Position numbers and translations under genes: made by a program. Shown here piece by piece: positions 1 through 12,900 of a stretch of 64,000 nucleotides of DNA. Position 1 is the first letter of the stretch. The number at the start of each line of letters is the position of its first letter. The stretch comes from Achatina immaculata (taxonomy: Eukaryota > Mollusca > Gastropoda > Stylommatophora > Achatinidae). The stretch is taken from positions 12,418,550 to 12,482,549 of the forward strand of contig CM019716.1 in the NCBI GenBank assembly GCA_009760885.1, written 5' to 3'. The notes beneath the pieces were generated by a model. That model made no database searches and was not told the origin of the DNA. It saw only the letters and a list, made by a program, of their open reading frames with translations.

Positions 1-841
1 TTGTACAAGCTTCAGATATGATGACAATCAGGCTGACTTGCAATTACTGGATGGGTTAAAAACTCTGAAACTCTGCAGTCTCAAGATGTTTTATATGCCA
101 TGACACTAAGGGTACACTTTACTACCAGTATTTTTAATATACTATAATAATGAATGTAAATCACGGTGGCATTATATTTTATATATCATAACAGTCAGTG
201 TAAAATTTGATGGTAATATATTTCACAAACTATGATTATAATGAGGGCAAACTTTCACAAGACAAGAGATAAGGAAAATGTGAAGTATCACAGTGTGGTT
301 AAAACAATATTAATAGTTGCATATTAACTACAACTCACTTACACTCAAGAAAAGTCCAAAACCGAAGTCAAATCTATCTCTAAACAAAAAGATGACATAC
401 AAGTATGATTTAAAGGGTAAACTGAGGGCTGGAAGAACTCTGGGAGACAGATATGGCTAGCAATAAATATATCAGACTGAATTAAAACTACATCAACATG
501 TGGAAGACCGAAATAAAATTATGCCTACATATAAATGAACTAAAACCATAAACACAATTAGCAGACTGAGCTAAATGTATGCACCTACATAGCAGACTGA
601 GCTAAAACTATATACACATATATCTGAACTAAAAGTGTACCAACTTATACTGGACTAACTAAAATGATACCAACTTATACTGGACTGACTAAAACTATAG
701 CTACATATAAGAAACAAGCAGCTTTGAAAGTCCTAAATTAAATAAAGAATCTCAGTGATGATCTCAGATGAATAAGAGGACAATTATTACTGAAAGGACA
801 CATGATCATGACAACAATGCATACAACTGTCCTTGACCTAC
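1..841. other. DGAT1 intron 6 (partial), no further exon found
   Basis: Downstream of the exon 6 donor at 841. The stretch is A+T-rich, with degenerate short repeats around 540-720 built on an 'actaaaac...' phrase. No continuation of the DGAT1 coding sequence was found, so the next exon should lie left of the window. Confidence 0.5.
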
Positions 842-944
842 CTATGACTGGGTGATAGACATAGATGACCCCAGCAGGTAGGAACAGCATGACTGTCAGG
901 TTTATGATGTACACGATGACCCCTGTTCTGTTACTTATCAAGCC
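842..944 (-). CDS. DGAT1: DGAT1 exon 6
   Basis: The exon has 103 bp. The acceptor is ttcctgccag and the donor is gtaggt. It is read in phase 0 and leaves one base (G) for the next exon. It starts GLISNRTG and then encodes a hydrophobic membrane span (positions about 8-29) containing LFLPAGVIYVYHP. This matches the DGAT1 segment that in the human protein follows the second membrane helix. Confidence 0.88.
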
Positions 945-3900
945 CTGGCAGGAAACAGAAAAAACATTCCTGATGTTTACCTATCAATCAATTAATGTTG
1001 ATGTTTATCAGTCAATCAATTAATGTTGATGTTTATCTACCAGTCAATTAATGTTGATGTTTGCTTTAAAATGCTTCAGTCTTCAAAGAAAGATACAATC
1101 ATGAGAAGACAAGTTGATAATCACGGGAAAACTCGGTGGAAGAAAATGAAACCGACAGCAACAGGAAAATATCTCAAAGAGATAGTCAATGATATGTTGA
1201 GAGAAACTTAGGAGAACACAAAATGGAGAATGACTGTCACAGCTATCAGCAGAGAACATAATGAGAATGAAAGACAATTTTATATATAAAAAAAATTAAA
1301 AGCTATCACTTTTATTTTCTACAAGTGTCATTTACTGGAGATTTAACTGTGATTTTCTTTTTTCTTCCATGATTTTAAGACTGATGTTCCAATTTATGAA
1401 AGAGAGGGTTTCCTATAACACCCCCCCCCCCCAAAAAAAAAAGAACCCAGAATACAAAAACATTCTACTTTTCTGCTAACCAAACTTTGCTGCTGTACTG
1501 TTATTGCTTTACATGGCATTCTTTTTAAAAATTGGTATATAAATAACAAGTAAGGTTCTGTATGTGATATCAATATAATGGTTATCCTGTATAATATCAA
1601 TATCATTCAATATAATGCTTATCTAAACAAAGTAAGATTTGTGAATACAGTTACTGTTCTGTGAATGAAGAAACTATCTCCCACATTTGAAACAGTTTGA
1701 AGACTTGAACGGAAGTATGTTTTATCTGAATGTTTACAAGTAGCTAGCTGAGCAACCACACCAAATGGCCTAGTTGGACAACCACACCAAACGGCCTAGC
1801 TGGACAACCACACCAAATGACCTAGTTGGACAACCACACCAAATGGCCTAACTGGACAACCACACCAAATGGCCTAGCTGGACAACCACACTATAAAAAT
1901 TGTATTTAAAATGACCTACAGTTTCTAGAGATGAACTACAACCTTTTCTCCATCTTTTTCCTGTGTTGTCTGCAGAAATCTATATCTGAAGGTACGGGAT
2001 TAATGACAACCAAATACACTTTCAACAGAGCGCAAAATAGTTCCTGGTTTGAAACATACAGCACAGCAAGTGCAGCTGAGAGCCATCTACTGCTACATAT
2101 AATCCGCACTCCTCTATGATGCAGAAGGAGATTAAACTAAGAAAATGAGAAAGAAAACAGATGGCCTAATAATGTGGATGTACAGAAGAATACAGGGTAT
2201 TCCACGAACAGAAAACAAAACAAAGACATACTAAATCAATATCATAAAAAAAAACATTACAACCAGACAGTTAAAATATTTCAGTCATTTAAAGAAGCAC
2301 AATACTACAGTTATAATGAAAACCATACTGCAGAAATAAAGGGGGAAAAAAAAGCAGGAGGATAACAACATCAAGAGAGAGACAGGATTTAGCTTCCCAT
2401 AGTGTACCCACAAAAATCAGGGATAGAGAAAGTTGGAGATCCAATACAGCCAACCTTCCTTGAAAAGACAGTAGGAGATGTCAAACTTCCTTGAGGAGAC
2501 AGAGCGAGATGTCAAACTTCCTTGAGGAGACAGTGCAAGATGTAAAAATTCCTTGAAAAGACAGTGCGAGATATCAAACTTCCTTGAGGAGACAGTGCAA
2601 GATGTCAAACTTCCCTGAGGAGACAGTACGAGATGAGAGACAGTGTGGCTGATGACCTGTTTCTCGGATGATATGCATCATTTTCTGCGGCTTCAAAAAG
2701 TTTATGATATTGAGAGATGACGACAAAAACAGGTCTGTTAATCTTTCATCTGCCAGTAACAGATTAATGCTCTTGTCAAAGTGTTCTTTAGTGTGTGCTT
2801 AGCTCTGCATTACTTGCTGTTTTGTTTCTGCTAAGTATGCATGTTTACTGACTGATAAGTGGTTATCTCAGTATTATTTCTATCTCCATGTTTCTGACAA
2901 ATACCAGACCAAGGTTTTATCCATAAACTTGACTAACTTCTTAGCCCCACAAATATTCACACAGCACAGATGTGACATGTCCACATACAGAGATTATGAG
3001 GCAAATACTAAGAAATAAGATAAGACTTGTGGGAACACTCAAACATACAGACATGAAATTTTGAGAAATTTGCAGCACAAAATTCTGTCTCCACACTGTA
3101 GTATTATCTTGTCCACATTGTAGTTTTATCTTTTTTTCTAAGTTCTTTGCTCTTTTTTCCATTCTGACATAACTTGAAACTAAAATAAAAAAATAGGGAC
3201 CTCTCTACTACTTAACATCTACTCTCAGACTCAGCTTCTTGCAAGTCACAGTTACCTGCTCCTCTTTTCCCCCTTCCTACTTGCTGTATATTGTTCATGT
3301 GAGCTTATATTTTATCTTCATTCTGTATTTCTTTGTCCTGTATGGTTTTGTATGATTACGATGTACACCAGAATGCTACAACTGTTTGCTCATGAACTAA
3401 CAAAGCTGTTCCTACTTGTGTTTTTAAATAGTTCTAATATTCTGTTATCACAGCTTTATCACAGTGGCTCTGTGTGTTTTTATATATTTTCTTTTATGTT
3501 TATTTATACCGGAAATGGTGGTCAGAAGATGCAAGCACAAAACAACCTGACTGTGTGACAAACATGGATCTGTTGGTACTATGACTGGAGCTTGTGACAC
3601 AAACATGGTTTGCTGGTACTATGACTGGAGCTTATGACACAAACATGGTTTGTTGGTACTATGACTGGAGCTTGTGACACAAACATGGTTTGTTGGTACT
3701 ATGACTGGAGCTTGTGACACAGACATGGTTTGTTGGTACTATGACTGGAGCTTGTGACACAAACATGGTTTGTTGGTACTATGACTGGAGCTTGTGACAC
3801 AAACATGGTTTGTTGGTACTATGACTGGAGCTTGTGACACAGACATGGTTTGTTGGTACTATGACTGGAGCTTGTGACACAAACATGGTTTGCTGGTACT

Positions 3901-6900
3901 ATGACTGGAGCTTGTGACACAAACATGGATCTGTTGGTACTATGACTGGAGCTTGTGACACAAACATGGATCTGTTGGTACTATGACTGGAGCTTGTGAC
4001 ACAGACATGGTTTGTTGGTACTATGACTGGAGCTTGTGACACAAACATGGTTTGTTGGTACTATGACTGGAGCTTGTGACACAAACATGGTTTGTTGGTA
4101 CTATGACTGGACCTTGTGACACAGACATGGTTTGCTGGTAATATGACTTGACCTTGTGACATAGGTTAACATTGGTTGTTGATATTATACAACTGTTACT
4201 CATATACTGGTAGAATCAGCTGTGGCAGAAGTTGCTCTGCAAGATGATGCTTGATAACTTCTATAAACAACTGCCATCTTCTTGTCTCTAAACTGTCTTC
4301 TAATATGCACAGTACAAACATTAATATTATAGCAGGACAGATACACAGGTTACAATGACATCTAAAGGCTGATTCAACATAAATTAGTTATCTAAGGTCA
4401 AGGTCATATGCTGAGAGCAAATACATGTATCTGTGTCAAGAGCAACTATTGCCTGTTTGTGGACAGATCATGCACCTCCACCTGCGGAGAGCATGTCAGC
4501 ATTATTTATATTCTTTCACACACAGAGAGATATTATGACTGGCTGTTACATTCAGAAATGAAATAATTCCCATAGTTATGATGCTTTGTACGAGGTTGTA
4601 TAGTTGGCATGGTGCATAAACTTATGAATTAGACCAGTGCTACTCGCTTGGTAGAATAACATGGCATAGTATGGTTAGTTCTGATAAATACAATCCTATG
4701 TATTATCACTCAACAGCATATAAAGTTGTGTTCTATGACTCAATAACATACAACACTATGCTTTATCACTGAATAGCACATAACATTGTGCTCTATCACT
4801 CTAAAGCACATAACACTGCTCTATCACTCTAAAGCACATAACACTGTGCTCTATCACTCTAAAGCACATAACACTGTGCTCTATCACTCTAAAGCACATA
4901 ACACTGTGCTCTATCACTCTAAAGCACATAACACTGTGCTCTATCACTCTAAAGCACATAACACTGTGCTCTATCACTCTAAAGCACATAACACTGTGCT
5001 CTATCACTCTACAGCACATAACACTGTGCTCTATCACTCTACTGTGCACAAGTCTCACTGTATTCTATATGCTAAAATGTTTTCACTTGGTAAAGAATGT
5101 TTCCCAGAATACTGTTAGTAGTGGAGATTCAATGAATAAATTTATCTACTTCTGCATTCATTCACAAAGAACCTGACCGCAGACTATCTTCTGCGGAAGA
5201 TCATTGAAAAGCTTCGCACTAGCATATTATTTTAGAAATACAACACACTTAGGAGGATTTAAACCCAAAACCTCTTTTTCAGTAAGGACTGAAAGCTAAC
5301 AAAAAACAATTTTGATTTCCCACGATTTAAACGTCATGTGGATTCAGAGAAGACCATCTTGGAAGGATACATAACGGGAAAAAGAAAGAGAGGAAGACCA
5401 AGGCGAAGATGGCTGCAAGACACTGATAATCTGCAAATGGATGCATCAGTAGCAGGGCATCTTGCTTACAACGAAGAGGCCTACAGGAGAGCTGTTAGGG
5501 AGGCAAAGTTCCACAAGGGACATGCAAATGACTGGCTGTTACATTCAGAAATGAAATAATTCCCATAGTTATGATGCTTTGTACGAGGTTGTATAGTTGG
5601 CATGGTGCATAAACTTATGAATTAGACCAGTGCTACTCACTTGGTAGAATAACATGGCATAGTATGGTTAGTTCTGATAAATACAATCCTATGTATTATC
5701 ACTCAACAGCATATAAAGTTGTGTTCTATGACTCAATAACATACAACACTATGCTTTATCACTGAATAGCACATAACATTGTGCTCTATCACTCTAAAGC
5801 ACATAACACTGCTCTATCACTCTAAAGCACATAACACTGTGCTCTATCACTCTAAAGCACATAACACTGTGCTCTATCACTCTAAAGCACATAACACTGT
5901 GCTCTATCACTCTAAAGCACATAACACTGTGCTCTATCACTCTAAAGCACATAACACTGTGCTCTATCACTCTAAAGCACATAACACTGTGCTCTATCAC
6001 TCTACAGCACATAACACTGTGCTCTATCACTCTACTGTGCACAAGTCTCACTGTATTCTATATGCTAAAATGTTTTCACTTGGTAAAGAATGTTTCCCAG
6101 AATACTGTTAGTAGTGGAGATTCAATGAATAAATTTATCTACTTCTGCATTCATTCACAAAGAACCTGACCGCAGACTATCTTCTGCGGAAGATCATTGA
6201 AAAGCTTCGCACTAGCATATTATTTTAGAAATACAACACACTTAGGAGGATTTAAACCCAAAACCTCTTTTTCAGTAAGGACTGAAAGCTAACAAAAAAC
6301 AATTTTGATTTCCCACGATTTAAACGTCATGTGGATTCAGAGAAGACCATCTTGGAAGGATACATAACGGGAAAAAGAAAGAGAGGAAGACCAAGGCGAA
6401 GATGGCTGCAAGACACTGATAATCTGCAAATGGATGCATCAGTAGCAGGGCATCTTGCTTACAACGAAGAGGCCTACAGGAGAGCTGTTAGGGAGGCAAA
6501 GTTCCACAAGGGACATGCAAATGACTGACTGACTGATTTCCCACCATAATACCCCTAGTCTGCGGACCACTGGCTTTTATGTTGTTGGTAGCAGAGTTCT
6601 GGTTTAGGACGACCAGTAACACTGTGACATTCCAGACAAAGACCCTCTGATTTGCCACTACAGTTCCTCTAGTTTGTGGAGCATTTACCGATTTGCCAGG
6701 AGTAGTGCATTCACATGGCAGAAAAGCTGTAGTTACAGTAATCTGCCTACTCTGTACACGAAAACTGGGGAAATAATTAGTAATTACTACTCACAAAATG
6801 CTAACTGCAGTAATTTCCTCATTTAAGTGATCTAATATTCCTTTCTAAAAATCCTGTTTCCACAGCTGTCTATGAATTAAGATCTGTGGGCAGAGCTTGG

Positions 6901-9900
6901 TTAAGTGAAGAAACAAATGAACAAGAACTTTTATTTTTGAAGGGAAAGGAATTGTGTGCTGTGATTTTTTTTTCAGAACTTTAACAATGGAGGTCTGGGT
7001 ATAACTGAAATGTGATTGAACAGAAACAGAAAATAAAGGTGATAAGAGTATGGGTATATGGTGTGGATAAGAAGAATCATGAATTTAGAATGAAATGATC
7101 GAGATACTTACCTTTGCCAAAGCTTTCTCTGTACTCAGAGCAATGGCTGGATGTATAGCAATTGCTGAAATTATTTAAAAAAACATGCTGGTAATAAAAA
7201 CCACAAGAGAACCCTCTCTTCCTATCTCTGCTTTATTGTCTTCACAATACATCACAAGATAAACCCTCTCTTCCTATCTCTGCTTTACTGTCTTCACAAT
7301 ACATCACACGATACACCCTCTCTTCCTATCTCTGCTTTACTATCTTCACTCAAACCACAAGATCAAGGCAGAAATCTTCTTCCAATGGTTGCACTGATCT
7401 CAAACAGAGGCTTGGACAGTCACAGTTTGAAACAGGAACCTCAACTCTGTAGCTATGTTTAGAAAACAATTATATTCTTTTACAGTAACAGAATCCTCAA
7501 ACCTGTCTCCTGCTTATCTCATTTACTCTACAACAGGACATGGAGGAGTTCATTCATCTTTCATTTATTTGCATGGTGCAAATGTTTTCATAAAATACTT
7601 TTGTCAGAAGTCTGCATGCAAGTCAGTTAACTTAGGAAGTTTCTTGAAGAAAAGAGGAGATGAGAGAGAAAAAAAAATCTGACTAGGATGACCAAGTGCT
7701 AGGGCAGTGTTTCCCAACTTTTTCTGGATCATGCCCCACTTCAACACCTCAAAGGTTTTTAATGCCACCCCCCACCCCACAGCATAACAGACAACCAAGT
7801 TCTGAGAAAGTACTATGTATATATTCTAACTGCCCCCTTGTTGAGCATACACACAATGTTGGGAAACACTGTGCTACAGGAAAAGAAAAGCAGTTGTTCT
7901 GACTAGATAATGGAGAAATCATTTGCTGCTTGGAGAAACATCAACAAACAACAAACCATACTAAAAACCACAAAGACACTGCAGGAACAAAGTTCTGACA
8001 ACCCAGTCTTCTCATGTGAGCACAGATCAGTTCTCCAAACCATACAAGATGAACCAAGAGATCAGATGACCGAGAAAGTTACCAAAAAACTGAACTACCT
8101 GTCCCTTACCAACAGAGTAACATTACAGTGGATTCCTGCTTGCTGCGGTGTTGGAGGAAATGAAGCAGCTGACAAACTTGCTAAAGCAGGCACTAAAACA
8201 GTATAACTCAGAGTAACACTAGAAGAAGCAAAGCTGCTCATGCAAAGAAAGTACAATACTGAATGGAGACTGACAGCAGATATTAACAAGCCTTCATTCT
8301 ACAAATAAACAGAACAGACTAAACCCCAGTTTAAAGACTTCGAACAGGACAATGCAGACTACAAGCTCATCTACACAAAATGAAGGTCACCCAAACTCCA
8401 TTCTGCACATGCCTATATGCCAAACACCAGAACACATCCTGCTTGTATTTTCTACAGAGATCTAAGAGCCCAAACTTGACCCTAGGAAAAGAGCATGGTG
8501 GACACATGAAGAACACCTGCTGATGACAGGATTCATGGAGATGACCTGTCTCTTTGTCCAGAAAGCTGAGCACATGAAACTGAACACAGAAGAAGATCAT
8601 CTGATCAGATGTATCAAATGTACAGATCACCCACATGTACTGGCAAGGTACTTGATGAATCAATGTAACTTGTCCTCTACAGTGCTGTCACAATAACTGT
8701 TATTAAACCATAATTCAGACTCTTTACTTCTCATTCTTCATATAAATATTCTGTCTATAAGCATTAAACTCTACACTATCTACAAATATTAATTTTACCA
8801 ACTTCATACATCATGTGTAGACAGTCTCAATATGAAATCTACCAAATATGACTCTTGAACAAAGTGCTAATTCCAATCTTTTTTTTTTTTTCACAATACC
8901 TATTTCACTGAACCCCTCCAGCCCCTTTCCAGACTGCTCAAAGTTCAGCAATGCTAGTATTAAGCTAAACAATGTAGGTTTATGTAGACAGATGAGCAGA
9001 CCATTATAAACAAATTATATGTTCCTTCTATTATCTGCAAGTAGGACAGAATCACTTACACAGCGTCAGTGCTAGATTTGGCCAAAAGTAGGGTTCTTCA
9101 AAAAACCATTTAGTGAAGGAAAGGTTAATCAGAATACCATATCTGCAGAAAATCAACATTTAAAACTCGTTAATAAAAATATAAGTGGGCAGTTCCAAAA
9201 ATCTACCTTTGATTGGTTGGTAAAAATAAACCAGTTGCCACAACTATACAGTACATTTTACTGTAGCAACCAGTAAAATGTTATCTTGCTAAATGTCAAC
9301 CCACAACCCAATTTGTTCAGCTGTGCACAAGTAGCGAATGAGTATACATGGGCCCTTAATCACCATTCCTGTCAATGCGAGGTTCATGGTGTGATTTATT
9401 TTCTGCAAGCAGAAGGAAACAGTCATCATCGACCATGCTCTGTGTACAGTGATGTTAGGAGTGACAGTTTTGTGAAGGACTGGTGCAAGAAATTCAGAGT
9501 TTGGCACATAAATGTGCGTGATGAGGAGGAAACACGGATGATACTCAAATGTGACTGATCAACTCGTTCAAAAAGTCAACCAAGAAAAAAGTCGTTTCAC
9601 GATTTGAGATCTTTCTGATGAATTTCCTCAAATGTTAAAGACTACTCTGTTTTGGTCTGCCAATTATGAGCTCATTTATGGTGCAAACAACTGGCTGGAT
9701 ACCCTGGATGTGTGTTATTTGATGAGGGATTATAAAAGTTGCTACAAGTGCCTTAATTTGGGTGATGACTAAATGAAAAAGTAGGTAAGTTTTGTATGTA
9801 AGTTTTGTATGTAAGTTTTGTATATAAGTTTTGCATGTAAGTTTTGCATGTAAGTTCTGTATGCAATAACATTTTTTTTTCTCTAATTTTTTTTTTAACC

Positions 9901-12900
9901 TGCCAATCAGAGGCTGATTTTGGAATAGTCCCTGTATTAAAAATTTTCTTTAACACATTCTTTAAAAAAATGTTTCATAAATTTCACATGAAACTTGTAT
10001 CTGTATAATTTGTTATGATTAAATGTCCATAATTATCATATGGTGTCTAATTACACAAAAGAAGAAACAACAGTTGTAGTACAGTAGCCGCCTCTCTTCA
10101 GTAAATTCTGATCATGCAGTGATGTAGCTTCAGAACAAGACAATGCTTTCATGTGCTTTCTTTGGCATTTCTTCCTCAACAATTGAGCTGTTCTGCTTTG
10201 TTTGGCATTTCTTACCCAACAATTGAGCTGTTCTGCTTTGTTTGGCATTTCTTCCTCAACAATTGAGCTATTCTGCTTTGTTTGGCATTTCTTCCCCAAC
10301 AATTGAGCTGTTCTGCTTTGTTTGGCATTTCTTCCTCAACAATTGAGCTATTCTGCTTTGTTTGGCATTTCTTCCCCAACAATTGAGCTGTTCTGCTTTG
10401 TTTGGCATTTCTTCCTAAACAGTTGAGCTATTCTGCTCCCTGCAGCTGAGTTTTCCTGCCTTTGGGTCCTACTTTCTTCTGCTTCAAGCGTGAGCTTCTC
10501 CTTGCCCTTCTTCAGATGATGGCTCAGATCTGCTTCAAGCGTGAGCTTCTCCTTGTCCTTCTTCAGAAGATGGCTCAGAACACACAGCTGATAGCGGAGC
10601 CATCCAATGATGTGGGCCAACATACTTCAAACAGCTGACAGCGGAGCCATCCAATGATGTGGGCCAACACACTTCAAACAGCTGACAGCAGAGCCATCCA
10701 ATGATGTGGGCCAACACACTTCAAACAGCTGACAGCGGAGCCATCCAATGATGTGGGCCAACACACTTCAAACAGCTGACAGCGGAGCCATCCAATGATG
10801 TGGGGCATTATCTGACAACACGCCCGGTTGCTAGCACATCTCTGAATAATAACCAACTATTTGCCTCTATTTGTACACTGTAATCCACATTATGACCAAG
10901 TAGCATGAAACAGAGTGGAAGAGATGAAGTTTAGGTCGTTTGTTCCCATTTTACCAGTTCAGACCATTGCAGTTAAAGGCCAGCATTGTTGTGTGAGATG
11001 ACAGTTGGGGCACTTCTTAGGAACCTACATAAAACTGGAGTTAAACCAGGCAGGAGACAAACTGTGAAAGGATTTTGTGAGAAGATCTTCAAAGATGATG
11101 TACAAGTTTTACTGTATGAGGTTGTCACATGACCATTTTGATTGCTCACACACTTGCTGAATATGCAGAAATCATGTCAGGAGTCAGTGCTCTCTGATGT
11201 TAAAAAATCCTGAGTTTTACCATTTACATGAATGAAAGTTATCGGTGAATCCTATAGTATTCATTCACACAGACCCAGCATGCTCTTGCAGTAAGGATAC
11301 ACTGAGACAAAAGATATAAGTCTGTGACATCGCACCCTTTCAGATAAATATTAACTTTATGTGAGATAAATTTACTGCAGATAAATCAGATAAATATTAA
11401 CTTTATGCAAGATAAAATTACTGTAGACAAATCAGATAAATATTAACTTTAAGTGAGATAAATTTACTGTAGATAAATCAGATAATGATTAACTTTAAGC
11501 AAGACAAATTTACTATAAATAAATTAACAACAAAATCTGCACCAGATTCTCAGTAAACAAATAAGAGAAGTTACACTGCATTTTCCTGTTCTGATGTTGA
11601 ATGAGATGGTGGCCAGTGTCCCACTGCTGCCTGCTTGTGTCATGGTCAGCAAACTGTCTGCTTGTACCATGGTCAGCAAATCATAACTGTCTGTTTGTGT
11701 CATGGTCAGCAAATCTTAACTGTCTGCTTGTGTCATAGTCAGCAAATCATAACTGTCTGCTTGTGTCATAGTCAGCAAATCATAACTGTCTGCTTGTGTC
11801 ATAGTCAGCAAATCATAACTGTCTGCTTGTGTCATGTCAGCAAATCATAACTGTCTGCTTGCATCATGGTCACCAAATCATAACTGTCTGCTTGTGTCAT
11901 GGTCAGCAAATCATAACTGTCTGCTTGTGTCAGGTTTACCAAACCATAGCCGACTGCTTGCAATGGTTAGCAAACCCTATTCTACCTCTACACGGTGACC
12001 TTGATAACAGACAGTTCAAGTGAATACAGACCACAAAGAGAAGGCAGGCCCAGACCTAAAAGCTGCCATGCTGTAGATAAATGTGCCAGGCTGAGAGGAG
12101 CAGACATCAAACCCTGGCTTCAGGCTGTGACACGTCACATCACAGAACTACACGTAACATTAACAAATCATTTTCTCCTGGATTCTCTGACAAACATGGA
12201 AATAATTGCATGGAAAAGAAAGAAAGAAAAAAAAACCCACTTACTTGATAATATTTTCTAGAAACAGACGAGCATTTCCTAGAACCTGTAGAGACAAACA
12301 GAAATTTAACTCTGATGCATTCTGAAAGCAAGAGCAGAAACTGGATAAACAAACAAGATGGAAGGATAAGAAAGGTTGAAAGAAAATTTGTCCCAATTAT
12401 CATGATCCAACATTCTTCATCCAGTTCAAGATTTCTTCTAATTATTATGATCCAACATTCTTCATTCAGCTCAAGTTTTCTTCTAATTATCATGATTCAA
12501 ACATTCTTCATCCAGCTCAAGTTTTCTTCTAATTATCATGATTCAACATTCTTCATCCAGCTCAAGTTTTCTTCTAATTATCATGATTCAACATTCTTCA
12601 TCCAGCTCAAGTTTTCTTCTAATTATCATGATTCAACATTCTTCATCCAGCTCAAGTTTTCTTCTAATTATCATGATTCAACATTCTTCATCCAGCTCAA
12701 GTTTTCTTCTAATTATCATGATTCAACATTCTTCATCCAGCTCAAGTTTTCTTCTAATTATCATGATCCAACATTCTTCATCCAATGAAGGATTGGCATT
12801 CTCAACTCTTGAAAACAATTTAGCTTCAATTATAAATGCATACATCAACACAGATACGTTACAGTTGATGTCATATTATATTTAACGCATTAAATTTTGA

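Noticed and set aside
341..379. 37-bp terminal exon candidate for DGAT1 with a stop
   Set aside because: It would end the protein long before the catalytic region, and its product does not match DGAT1.
9784..9866. Repeated GTAAGT as a ladder of splice donors
   Set aside because: They are on the plus strand, antisense to DGAT1, and no plus-strand gene is seen.
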